10,311 bases of DNA from Gammaproteobacteria bacterium (GTDB lineage Bacteria > Pseudomonadota > Gammaproteobacteria > Poriferisulfidales > Poriferisulfidaceae). Below the pieces are notes generated by a model. It worked only from the letters and a program-made list of their open reading frames with translations, ran no database searches and had not been told where the DNA came from. The stretch lies in contig RKRZ01000080.1 of assembly GCA_007571105.1 (NCBI GenBank), forward strand, positions 1 to 10,311, written 5' to 3'. The translations under genes and the position numbers were made by a program. Shown here piece after piece: positions 1 to 6,572 of the stretch (its first letter is position 1; each line of letters begins with the position of its first letter).

Positions 1-1
1 G

Positions 2-2410
2 GGCAAAGGCCTCGACACCGGGAAGATGCTTGTCAAGCCGGACAGGTTGCCCATTCCGGTGCGAAATGCCGGACGCCGCGGCATCATCCTCATCGCTGAA
101 GGAGTCAGCGCCCTGCACAAGTTCCAGTATGTGGCGACGCCCGACGATAATCAGACTATTGTTGCCGACAATACGGAGTTCGCGGTGGAGCTTGGAGCCT
201 GGAAATTCCTTCTTGAGTTCTTTCGCGACATTCGACAGCCAAGACCAGGGCTCCGAGAATGGTTCAAGCGGATTGGAAAGCTCTTGCAGCAGAGCGTGCA
301 GGTCATCGACAACCGCCTCTGGATCGTCCTCGTACCTCCGTTCCAGGTCGACAAGGAGCTCTCCAGCGCTTTCTTTAGCCGTTACGAAATCCGGCCATGA
401 CTTCACCAGCGCCGGGTGCAGGCGGAGGATAGGCTTGGCTCGAGCGGCCCGATATGCTTGGTCGCCTACGTCTAGGGCTGCTACCGGCTCGGAGACCTCT
501 TGAGGGATATCTCCGAGTTGCTGCCATGAACCGGGATGGCTCGCCGGGATCACGATGATGTCACCCGGACGGATCGAATTGCAGTGCGATGTGATGTCAG
601 CGACACCGCGCCATCGAATCACCAGATTTTCCGTATCTACATCGGTGTCGGCTTCCCCCGGAATGCCTTCCAAGTCGGTACTATCATCGTTCGTATCCTT
701 CCCGGCCAACCAGCGCTTGAAGACACCAATTGGGACCGGAAGAGTTTCACTACTGCTTGGCGGACATAATGACAATGACTCCAACGCCTGATCTCGTGTA
801 TGGTTGGTTGCCAAATCCAAATCTGCGCGCCAGCAGACTTGTACATCGGCCGCGCTTTCGCAAGGACCATGCAGAAATGGGGTCACATCTGGCGAAGGTT
901 GTGGTTCTGGTGCTGTTTGCGCCCAACAATCGACATGGGCAGGCAGCATCACCGCGGCACGGCGGACCGGGGCATTCAGCATAGTCAGAGCATCGCCATT
1001 CGGCAAGAATCGTTCGAGATGAACAATCCCGAAATCGACCGAACCCGCCTCGTCCTTGTGCTTGTTGAGCCACGTCCAAGTCTTGGTCAGGGCTTGACCG
1101 TAAACGGGGTCAGGCTTTTCTTCTATTTTTTTCTTCGCCTCCGTCCTGCCGGTTTGATCCCCACGGATAAGAATCACCGCTCGAGCCTCGATCTGTCTCC
1201 CCATACGGTTCAACCGACCGAAGCGTTGACGTAGCGCGTCGAGACTCGCACATTCTGTCACAAGACCGTCAAAGTCGAGGTCGGCTCCGACTTCCAGAGT
1301 TTGGGTGGCGACGACGATCAGCGGCTTTTCCAGAATACGGTGTTGGGACTGACTGGAGCGAAGTGCCGTCAAACGCTGCTGTACGATGGCATCCTTATCC
1401 ACAGGCCGCATACGGCCGGTTAGTAAAATAGCGTCAATGCCCTCTTGACCTTGGAGATTGCGATATATCTCTCGTGCTGTAGCAACACGATTGACGAACA
1501 CGACGATAGCCCGACATTGTGCATTGACTAATTCTCTTCCTGCCTTGGCACAAGCCTTGGCCAACATCTGTGTGGCCTGCCCTCCTTTGGCTTTTTCGAC
1601 CGGCTTCAGGACGGTGGGCTTAGGGACCAATTGGCGCTGACCGAGTGGATGGCCAGGATCGAAACGTTCGTCGGATTGATCTTTGAACACATCATCTATT
1701 CCTGGCGGCGGTGTAGCCGACATCACTACAGGGAAAAAGCAACGTTGTAGTGGAACATGCGCCCATGTTTGGAAACGGCGAACCGCACGCAAGGTCTGGA
1801 GAAACGGCTGAGCGCAATGGGCCTCGTCAAGCAGAATCAGACTGTCGTTGGCAACGAGCCCAGCGTAAATCGGCCATGTGCCGGAGCCGCGTCCATAGGC
1901 GCGGAACAACAGACGGGACCCAATCTGATCGACAGTCGAAGCCACTATCGTCGGTTGCAGCGGATTGCGAGCCCATGCTTCCGACCGATACATGCCACCA
2001 CGCAATACATAAGCGGCCAGCGGCCATGTGTCATCCGCAACCTGTCGGAGATTATCTGCAACGTTCTTGAGGATGCCGTTTTTGGCAGAGTGCAGCATCT
2101 TCGTTAATCGGCTGGCGCGTTCATACGCCTCGTCCACGATCACGCGCCGGTCTACCACGAAAAAAATACGGCGCGGCGCGGTGATGGTCTCGTTTCGAGT
2201 CAACCGAGACGTCTGAGCTGCCAGAGCGAAGACCGCGATATCCATGCAGGCCGTCTTGCCGGATGCCGTCGGCAAGGCGATGGCCTCTGGCCAAGGTGAC
2301 TCTGTTCGTTCCAGCACCCTATCCACCAATGCTTGTTGCCAAGCGAAAGGCGGATGACCCCACAGCTTGTTGAAGAACTCGGCGAAGTCCGTCGCGTTCA
2401 ACTCAGTCAC
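2..2410 (-). CDS. cas3: Cas3 helicase-nuclease, type I-G (I-U); C-terminus cut off by window edge
   Basis: Cas3 is the ATP-dependent ssDNA translocase and nuclease that degrades DNA unwound by Cascade. I followed the frame from GTG 2410 to the left edge and found no stop, giving 803 visible residues. Helicase motifs appear in order: Walker A LPTASGKTA (46-54), DEAH (195-198) followed by CAQPF, motif III SATPP (231-235), LTGRMRP (330-336), motif V VATQTLEVGAD (367-377) and motif VI LRQRFGRLNR (393-402). Residues 792-803 (LDKHLPGVEAFA) look like the start of the HD nuclease domain. Having HD after the helicase, not before it, is the type I-U/I-G arrangement; the catalytic HD residues lie outside the window. 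The GTG start overlaps the csb2 stop by 8 nt, and AAGGG lies about 7 nt upstream of it, so translation is probably coupled. The gene is partial only because of the window edge. Confidence 0.95.
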   Translation of the reverse strand, partial: MTELNATDFAEFFNKLWGHPPFAWQQALVDRVLERTESPWPEAIALPTASGKTACMDIAVFALAAQTSRLTRNETITAPRRIFFVVDRRVIVDEAYERASRLTKMLHSAKNGILKNVADNLRQVADDTWPLAAYVLRGGMYRSEAWARNPLQPTIVASTVDQIGSRLLFRAYGRGSGTWPIYAGLVANDSLILLDEAHCAQPFLQTLRAVRRFQTWAHVPLQRCFFPVVMSATPPPGIDDVFKDQSDERFDPGHPLGQRQLVPKPTVLKPVEKAKGGQATQMLAKACAKAGRELVNAQCRAIVVFVNRVATAREIYRNLQGQEGIDAILLTGRMRPVDKDAIVQQRLTALRSSQSQHRILEKPLIVVATQTLEVGADLDFDGLVTECASLDALRQRFGRLNRMGRQIEARAVILIRGDQTGRTEAKKKIEEKPDPVYGQALTKTWTWLNKHKDEAGSVDFGIVHLERFLPNGDALTMLNAPVRRAAVMLPAHVDCWAQTAPEPQPSPDVTPFLHGPCESAADVQVCWRADLDLATNHTRDQALESLSLCPPSSSETLPVPIGVFKRWLAGKDTNDDSTDLEGIPGEADTDVDTENLVIRWRGVADITSHCNSIRPGDIIVIPASHPGSWQQLGDIPQEVSEPVAALDVGDQAYRAARAKPILRLHPALVKSWPDFVTAKESAGELLVDLERRYEDDPEAVVDDLHALLQELSNPLEPFSEPWSWLSNVAKELKKEFPGSKLHRELRIVGNNSLIIVGRRHILELVQGADSFSDEDDAAASGISHRNGQPVRLDKHLPGVEAFA

Positions 2411-4790
2411 GGGTTTTCCCTTGTTCATCCATAGGGCGGCACAGCCCATACCCCACAAAGCGGCCAGCCCCCACGAGTACAGGTCCGCGCACCGGCTCGG
2501 CAAAGACGATCACCGCGTGACTGTGGCTCCGCTGTCCGCCACCGTTCTTGCGAGTCAATTGCGGAAATTCTCTAGCATGAGGCACACCCTCGACCAGTGA
2601 AACTGGGTGCAGAAGTACCTCACGGGGACGGGGAAGGCCGATATGCAGACAGGCTTCCTTCACGCTCTCGGTGGCCTGTTCCCACTTGTCCTTGCCATCG
2701 AAATGCCGGTTCAGGACCACTGGAGTCACGCTCGCCCACACGCGCGATTCCCATGTCCAGTTGTCCTGGTCGAGGTTTTTCGGCGGACATTCGCGGGTTT
2801 CCAACTCAATGGCGCACTCGAACCACTGCCCATTGAACAACGGATGTTCACGTGGCAACCCGGTAGCCAGATCGCGTAGAAACGGTTCGAGGCAGTGCCC
2901 GCTCCCCTGCTGATCCAAGGCCGCCGGCAGAACAATGGCCAAACCCATAATTCGACCGTCTGCGTGTTTAGAACCAACAAATGGGAGAGGCGTCAATGCG
3001 AGATGCGGAGCAAGGCTCGGGGTGCCGTCCGGGCGATGGCCGCTGAACCATTCGGGTGGTGGTTGTTCGGAACATTCTTTCATCAATAAGCCTCGCAAGG
3101 CCGCCGTGAGCTTGACTGTCGCCGGCAGAGACACGCGCTTGCCTTTGATGCCGAGAACAATAAGCCGAGGATCGAAAACCGAGCTGGGGGCTTGGGGGTT
3201 ACGGTCTTTCGGTGGCCTATCGTATCCCCGCCAAAGACCCGGCACCGGGCGCAGGCTCACCGGTTGACCATTAGGGAAACGGTCTTTCAAGCGCGCTTCC
3301 AGTGCTTTTATGTATTGTTTTTGCTGGCGAGGACTTCGCGCGTGACTTCTGCCACTTCCTTCACACACTGCCGCAGCAAGGCGATTTCTGATAGTGTCAG
3401 CATCCGGGGAGCGGGCGAGGTACCGAGCCTCCGATTGAGTAAGGCAATCGAAGGAGTGGCCGAAATGTTCCTTCCACCATTTTTCAAAGTCTGAACCGTA
3501 TTTTTGTCGGAGTTCATGCAATTGCTCCTGTGAGGGATTTAATTTAGCAGAATAAGATTTGCCTGTCAGCACAACGGCCCCGACAACCTTACCGCCCTGT
3601 TTTTCGATCCAACCACGCAGATTCGCCAGTGTGCCACCCTGGCCAATAAAATCGTCTATCATCACGTATTCGCGTTCTCTCTGAACATTGCCCTCAAATG
3701 AAGCTTGCCGAGCAAGACGGCCATAGCCATCGGCACCTGTATGGCTGACAACATTGATCTGAACGACGTTCCTATCAGACGGAAGACCTAAACGTTCGCT
3801 CAGCAGTTCCGTCAAGGCAGCCGGAATCGCATTAAAGCCTCCGCGCTCATAGGCACTTGCACTGACCAGCATAGGGTTGCCGCTTTCGCTAACTTCAGAG
3901 ATCAGCGCCTGAACCGCCGCGATTCCTGCTTCATCAACCAAGCTATTAACCAAATTTGCTGCAGCCATAGCATCGCCCGTTTTTGCATCAACATACTCGT
4001 GATGCTGCTTGGTTTGGGATTCCCCTGCCAATAACACCGCGTCCGCGAATGATTCCCAAGGCACCCTTGGCGGTTGCTTCACCTCCTTGAGGTCCGCCTT
4101 AGCTTGCTCCATCTCACTGCGAAGATCATGGTAAGCGATCCACTCGTCGCGGTTCATGCGTGTTTCCAGGGTTCTCAAGCGACCAGGGCTCGTTACGCGC
4201 AGTCTCAGACGCGTGATGCCCGTCGCCGCAATCCATGAGGGTGGTGGTGGATTGGGCTCCAACCATACCTGCACAAAGGAAGCAGGATGTCCCACATGGG
4301 TAACTTTGGCGGCCAACCGTTCCAAGGCAATACCATGCACACCCAACTCGTCCTCCGGCCAAATCAGATGCACCGTCGAGTCGTGGGGAATGGCAACTGG
4401 AAAACCACGTGGCCGGCGTGAGCGGTGCTCAGGTAGCACGCTTAACCCAGCATCTTCCAGCTTTTCAAGTCTCTCCTTGTAAGTATTGAGTTTGCACAAA
4501 TCTCCACTGGTTGGAATTTTATGCCCGACTTGCGTGTCGTTGACCGGCACGTAACTAACGATGGACGTGCGTATCGCGTCATGAGAGGCGGCGATAGCAG
4601 GAGGCGGCAACGCTTCGAACCATCGCAAGGCTGCGCCTTCGGCAGGATCTTCATCAGTCTCGAACCATGCTGCTGCCAAGGCCATGAAGACCCGATCTGG
4701 GTGCGGCGGCCATTCAGCCTGCTCTTTTTTTGCCCCATCCGCCGCCGCCATGGACCATCCATTCAGGTAACGGATGCCGAGGGCAAACAT
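2403..4790 (-). CDS. csb2: Csb2 (GSU0054-type Cas5-Cas6 fusion) with an in-frame phosphoribosyltransferase domain inserted
   Basis: Csb2 is the type I-G Cascade subunit that joins a Cas5-like part to a Cas6-like crRNA-processing part. Numbering is from ATG 4790, which overlaps the csb1 stop as TGATG with GGGGAAG just upstream; a TTG one codon earlier is less likely. Residues 1-208 are Cas5-like (WPPHPDRVFMALAAAW, then ALRWFEALPPPAI). Residues about 498-795 are the second half (PVPGLWRGY, VFDPRLIVL, SGHRPDGTPS, and a C-terminal glycine-rich VGAGRFVGYGLCRP typical of Cas6 folds). His585 in SGHRPDG and His609 in KHADGR are candidate active-site residues, not proven. Between the halves lies an extra segment of about 289 codons with a PRTase domain. 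Usual Csb2 proteins are, from memory, near 450-550 residues, so 795 is far too long. The frame is intact, with no stop or frameshift at either junction. Identity of the Csb2 halves is confident. Confidence 0.93.
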   Translation of the reverse strand: MFALGIRYLNGWSMAAADGAKKEQAEWPPHPDRVFMALAAAWFETDEDPAEGAALRWFEALPPPAIAASHDAIRTSIVSYVPVNDTQVGHKIPTSGDLCKLNTYKERLEKLEDAGLSVLPEHRSRRPRGFPVAIPHDSTVHLIWPEDELGVHGIALERLAAKVTHVGHPASFVQVWLEPNPPPPSWIAATGITRLRLRVTSPGRLRTLETRMNRDEWIAYHDLRSEMEQAKADLKEVKQPPRVPWESFADAVLLAGESQTKQHHEYVDAKTGDAMAAANLVNSLVDEAGIAAVQALISEVSESGNPMLVSASAYERGGFNAIPAALTELLSERLGLPSDRNVVQINVVSHTGADGYGRLARQASFEGNVQREREYVMIDDFIGQGGTLANLRGWIEKQGGKVVGAVVLTGKSYSAKLNPSQEQLHELRQKYGSDFEKWWKEHFGHSFDCLTQSEARYLARSPDADTIRNRLAAAVCEGSGRSHARSPRQQKQYIKALEARLKDRFPNGQPVSLRPVPGLWRGYDRPPKDRNPQAPSSVFDPRLIVLGIKGKRVSLPATVKLTAALRGLLMKECSEQPPPEWFSGHRPDGTPSLAPHLALTPLPFVGSKHADGRIMGLAIVLPAALDQQGSGHCLEPFLRDLATGLPREHPLFNGQWFECAIELETRECPPKNLDQDNWTWESRVWASVTPVVLNRHFDGKDKWEQATESVKEACLHIGLPRPREVLLHPVSLVEGVPHAREFPQLTRKNGGGQRSHSHAVIVFAEPVRGPVLVGAGRFVGYGLCRPMDEQGKTRD
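3286..3302 (-). repeat. Imperfect 17-bp direct repeat, distal copy (3' junction of the Csb2 insert)
   Basis: On the coding strand this reads CTGGAAGCGCGCTTGAA and encodes the start of LEARLK where the Cas6-like half resumes. It matches the copy at 4153-4169 at 14 of 17 bases, in the same codon phase. The two copies are 867 bp (289 codons) apart. It may be a footprint of the insertion or a chance resemblance between two charged helices. Confidence 0.55.
3360..4064 (-). other. Phosphoribosyltransferase (type I PRTase fold) domain nested within Csb2
   Basis: This segment encodes Csb2 residues about 242-476. The PRPP-binding motif V-M-I-D-D-F-I-G-Q-G-G-T-L is at residues 376-388 (bases 3627-3665). 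It has the paired acidic residues (Asp379, Asp380) followed by the GGT loop that defines type I PRTases, and it sits after a hydrophobic strand as expected. Before it are YERGGFNAIPAAL (about 314-326, possible pyrophosphate-loop region) and HTGADGYGRLAR (350-361). After it are a second strand GGKVVGAVVLTGKSYSAKL (399-417), the aromatic stretch FEKWWKEHFGHSFDCLT (about 435-451) and DADTIRNRLAAA (463-474). From memory the whole unit resembles stand-alone PRTase proteins or domains found in plasmid and phage contexts; this was not searched. The substrate base is unknown. All motif residues needed for PRPP binding appear present, so the domain may be active. Confidence 0.88.
3627..3665 (-). other. 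PRPP-binding signature in the Csb2-nested PRTase
   Basis: These 13 codons encode VMIDDFIGQGGTL. They match the type I phosphoribosyltransferase signature of a hydrophobic strand, two acidic residues, and a glycine-rich loop ending in Thr that holds the ribose-5-phosphate of PRPP. The acidic pair is intact, which argues against a decayed domain. Confidence 0.9.
4153..4169 (-). repeat. Imperfect 17-bp direct repeat, proximal copy (5' junction of the Csb2 insert)
   Basis: On the coding strand this reads CTGGAAACACGCATGAA and encodes LETRMN at the end of the Cas5-like half, right after SPGRLRT. It pairs with the copy at 3286-3302. Joining the upstream flank to the downstream copy gives SPGRLRTLEARLKDRF, which reads like an uninterrupted Csb2. 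Confidence 0.55.
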
Positions 4791-6010
4791 CAATCTTCCC
4801 CTTCTCCCAATGCGCTAGCCAACTTCTGGCTACGCTGAACCAGTTCAACGAGGTCGGGCGATGGAGTTAGTTCGATCTCACCTTCCCACGGCAAACCTGC
4901 CTTGTTCACCTCACTGATCGTCTTTGCCAACAACTCCAGCGCGTCTTTGGGATTCAATTCAAATTCCCGAGGAGATTCGCCGGGACGGTCAAGCAGCTCC
5001 CACACAGGTGCTTGTTCGGCGAAAAGCTGACAGCGAGAGCGAAGGTCCGTATCGACTCGCGCCAGGGTTCCAGCGGCAAGGCCCAACGCCGCCAGAGCGG
5101 TACGCGCGACAAGGTCGGGATCGGGATCGGAGTCCGCCGCACCATCGAGCGGAAAACGGAAACGACGCAGAACGGCCAGCGACAGGACCGTGGTCTGTCG
5201 TGCCTTAGAAAGCGTGAAGCCGCCTTCCGTAATGCTTGGCTTGACGTTGCCGTGAATGGCCTCCGATGGTTTGCCGTCTTTACCCAGCTTCTTCGGTTCG
5301 GACTTCTCAGTCGAAGCAGAGTTCTCGTTCAAGGTCCAGTCCGGCACGTCGTTGCCTTTTGATTTCCGTACATACAACGGACCCGCACCGCGCATAACCT
5401 GCGCCGGATCAATACGGCTCGACGTTTTCTTCCCTGGCTCTGCGTCATACCCCACGATCTCCGATACCAAGGCGCGCTGGAATTTGGCCCCCAGACCACC
5501 ACGAGGCCCGGTCGAATCCCACAATCCGAACACCAGCGCCGTCGGACATAACCCGAACAGACCTGTCGCATTCCGAACATCCGCTCTGTCGAGAATCGTG
5601 CCTTTCTCCGATTTGCGAAAGATCTTGCCGTTTAGCAGACTGTCTCGAAACAGCGCATCGGCCACCCGATGCGGAGCATCGAGGCTGGTGACCGTGAACT
5701 TTTTGAGCAGTTCCTCCTGATGGAAGTGAGTCACCATTACGGGAAGACGCACCTCGCCTGCGCGGTGCGCCTCCAGTAGTGCCATTTCCATGCGGTTGGC
5801 CTGTGACTGCACGGAATCCAAGAGGACACATTGTCGAATCTCGCCGGTCTCAGGATCGATGCGCTTCTCGGTAGCATATTTCCCACCCTCGTAAGTCGGC
5901 GGAAAAACCTTGTCACCGGGTCCGCCTGCCGGTTGATAATCGGTTATGCAGCGAAACGCCGCGGCCGTTCCGCTGACTGCGTTTTTCAAGGTTTCTAGAT
6001 CAATTTTCAT
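4790..6010 (-). CDS. csb1: Csb1 (GSU0053 family), type I-G Cas7-like backbone subunit
   Basis: Csb1 is the RAMP-fold Cas7 protein that should polymerise along the crRNA as the Cascade backbone in type I-G systems. The 406-residue product carries features I recognise from the family: FPPTYEGGKYATEKR near the N-terminus (36-50), LDSVQSQANRMEMALLEA (64-81), and FGLWDSTGPRGGLGAKF (161-177) followed by QRALVSEIVGYD. The length is ordinary. ATG 6010 is preceded by GGAG about 7 nt upstream on the coding strand. The stop overlaps the csb2 ATG by one base (TGATG), so csb1 is the first visible gene of a tightly coupled csb1-csb2-cas3 operon. There is no sign of truncation or insertion here, unlike its neighbour csb2. 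Family assignment is confident. Confidence 0.94.
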   Translation of the reverse strand: MKIDLETLKNAVSGTAAAFRCITDYQPAGGPGDKVFPPTYEGGKYATEKRIDPETGEIRQCVLLDSVQSQANRMEMALLEAHRAGEVRLPVMVTHFHQEELLKKFTVTSLDAPHRVADALFRDSLLNGKIFRKSEKGTILDRADVRNATGLFGLCPTALVFGLWDSTGPRGGLGAKFQRALVSEIVGYDAEPGKKTSSRIDPAQVMRGAGPLYVRKSKGNDVPDWTLNENSASTEKSEPKKLGKDGKPSEAIHGNVKPSITEGGFTLSKARQTTVLSLAVLRRFRFPLDGAADSDPDPDLVARTALAALGLAAGTLARVDTDLRSRCQLFAEQAPVWELLDRPGESPREFELNPKDALELLAKTISEVNKAGLPWEGEIELTPSPDLVELVQRSQKLASALGEGED

Positions 6011-6194
6011 GGGCGATCTCCACGGTTGATTGTTGATTGCGGTCCGTGTTCTAAAATGAGTTGTGGCATAGTGAATGGCCTTGGTCTGACAGATGTAACT
6101 ATTTGATATTACATGGTTTGATGGATTTCATCGGAGATAGCAAGTTCCGTATCGTCGAGTCATTCCGCCAGCAGCGGAGTAAGTTCCAAGTAGC
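6011..6194. other. Intergenic leader between the small ORF and csb1
   Basis: These 184 nt hold the csb1 ribosome binding site (GGAG at the left end, minus strand). I see no further convincing gene and no CRISPR repeats. A small GC hairpin (TCCGC/GCGGA, near 6166-6180) is present but lacks a U-run, so it is not a convincing terminator. TAATAT occurs in a plausible -10 position on the minus strand, but no good -35 box accompanies it. Whether csb1 has its own promoter here is undecided. Confidence 0.5.
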
Positions 6195-6404
6195 TCAGGA
6201 TACCGACTGAGCTTTCGATGTAACGAGTCGCTGAATACGGCGGGCCAGTCGTTTCCGAATCCATTCCTCGCTTACCGGTTCTCCCTCCATCGCCATGGAA
6301 TCCGCCACATGCCGAGGAATTGCTTCCACGTGACGCCGTAGCTGTTCTTCCGGCGGAAGATTGCGCCAATGTATGATCGCTTCTTTCCAATGATTGTCCG
6401 ACAT
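6195..6404 (-). CDS. Small hypothetical protein (69 aa) upstream of the cas operon
   Basis: I do not recognise this gene. The chosen ATG 6404 has GGAAGAG about 8 nt upstream on the coding strand, which decides for it over a start 13 codons earlier. The product begins MSDNHWKEAIIHWRNLPPEE and is rich in Trp, Arg and His, with a mid-section IPRHVADSMAMEGEPVSEEW and a basic helix IRKRLARRIQRLV near the C-terminus. It has no signal peptide or membrane segment and looks like a small soluble helical protein. It lies 184 nt upstream of csb1 on the same strand and could be co-transcribed with it or be an unrelated neighbour. A small DNA- or RNA-binding or antitoxin-like role is possible from the basic helix, but nothing in the sequence shows it. 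Confidence 0.6.
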   Translation of the reverse strand: MSDNHWKEAIIHWRNLPPEEQLRRHVEAIPRHVADSMAMEGEPVSEEWIRKRLARRIQRLVTSKAQSVS

Positions 6405-6489
6405 CGTTGTTCTCTTCCTACATAACACAATACCCCTCCACAACCTAGGCTATGGGTCTTCTTGTCTGGCGAGGCACGGCATCTTATCT

Positions 6490-6518
6490 TATTTACGTTG
6501 GGCGCTGGCGGATGTCAA
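6490..6518 (-). promoter_or_regulatory. Candidate sigma-70 promoter reading toward the small ORF and cas genes
   Basis: On the minus strand a perfect TTGACA (6513-6518) is followed after 17 nt by TAAATA (6490-6495). The -10 match is weak. It lies just past the antiporter stop and would start a transcript about 80 nt before the small ORF at 6404. It is the best -35 box seen upstream of the cas operon. Confidence 0.35.
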
Positions 6519-6572
6519 GCCACATCGTCCCCTCTTGCAAACCGATTTTGGGAGAGCCTTTGCTGCTTGCAC

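Noticed and set aside
2..2410. Several plus-strand and minor minus-strand ORFs across this region, which could suggest a degraded cas3
   Set aside because: The minus-strand frame from GTG 2410 has no stop anywhere to the left edge and carries every helicase motif in order, so cas3 is intact and the other ORFs are shadows.
3286..4169. The Csb2 insert as an intein
   Set aside because: No Cys/Ser plus splicing blocks at the N-terminal junction and no His-Asn before a Cys/Ser/Thr at the C-terminal junction; the content is a PRTase domain.
3286..4169. The Csb2 insert as an insertion sequence or retroelement
   Set aside because: No transposase or reverse transcriptase motifs, no terminal inverted repeats seen, and the reading frame passes through without a stop.
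6011..6572. CRISPR array or leader upstream of csb1
   Set aside because: No repeated units of 28-37 bp with spacers can be seen here or elsewhere in the window.
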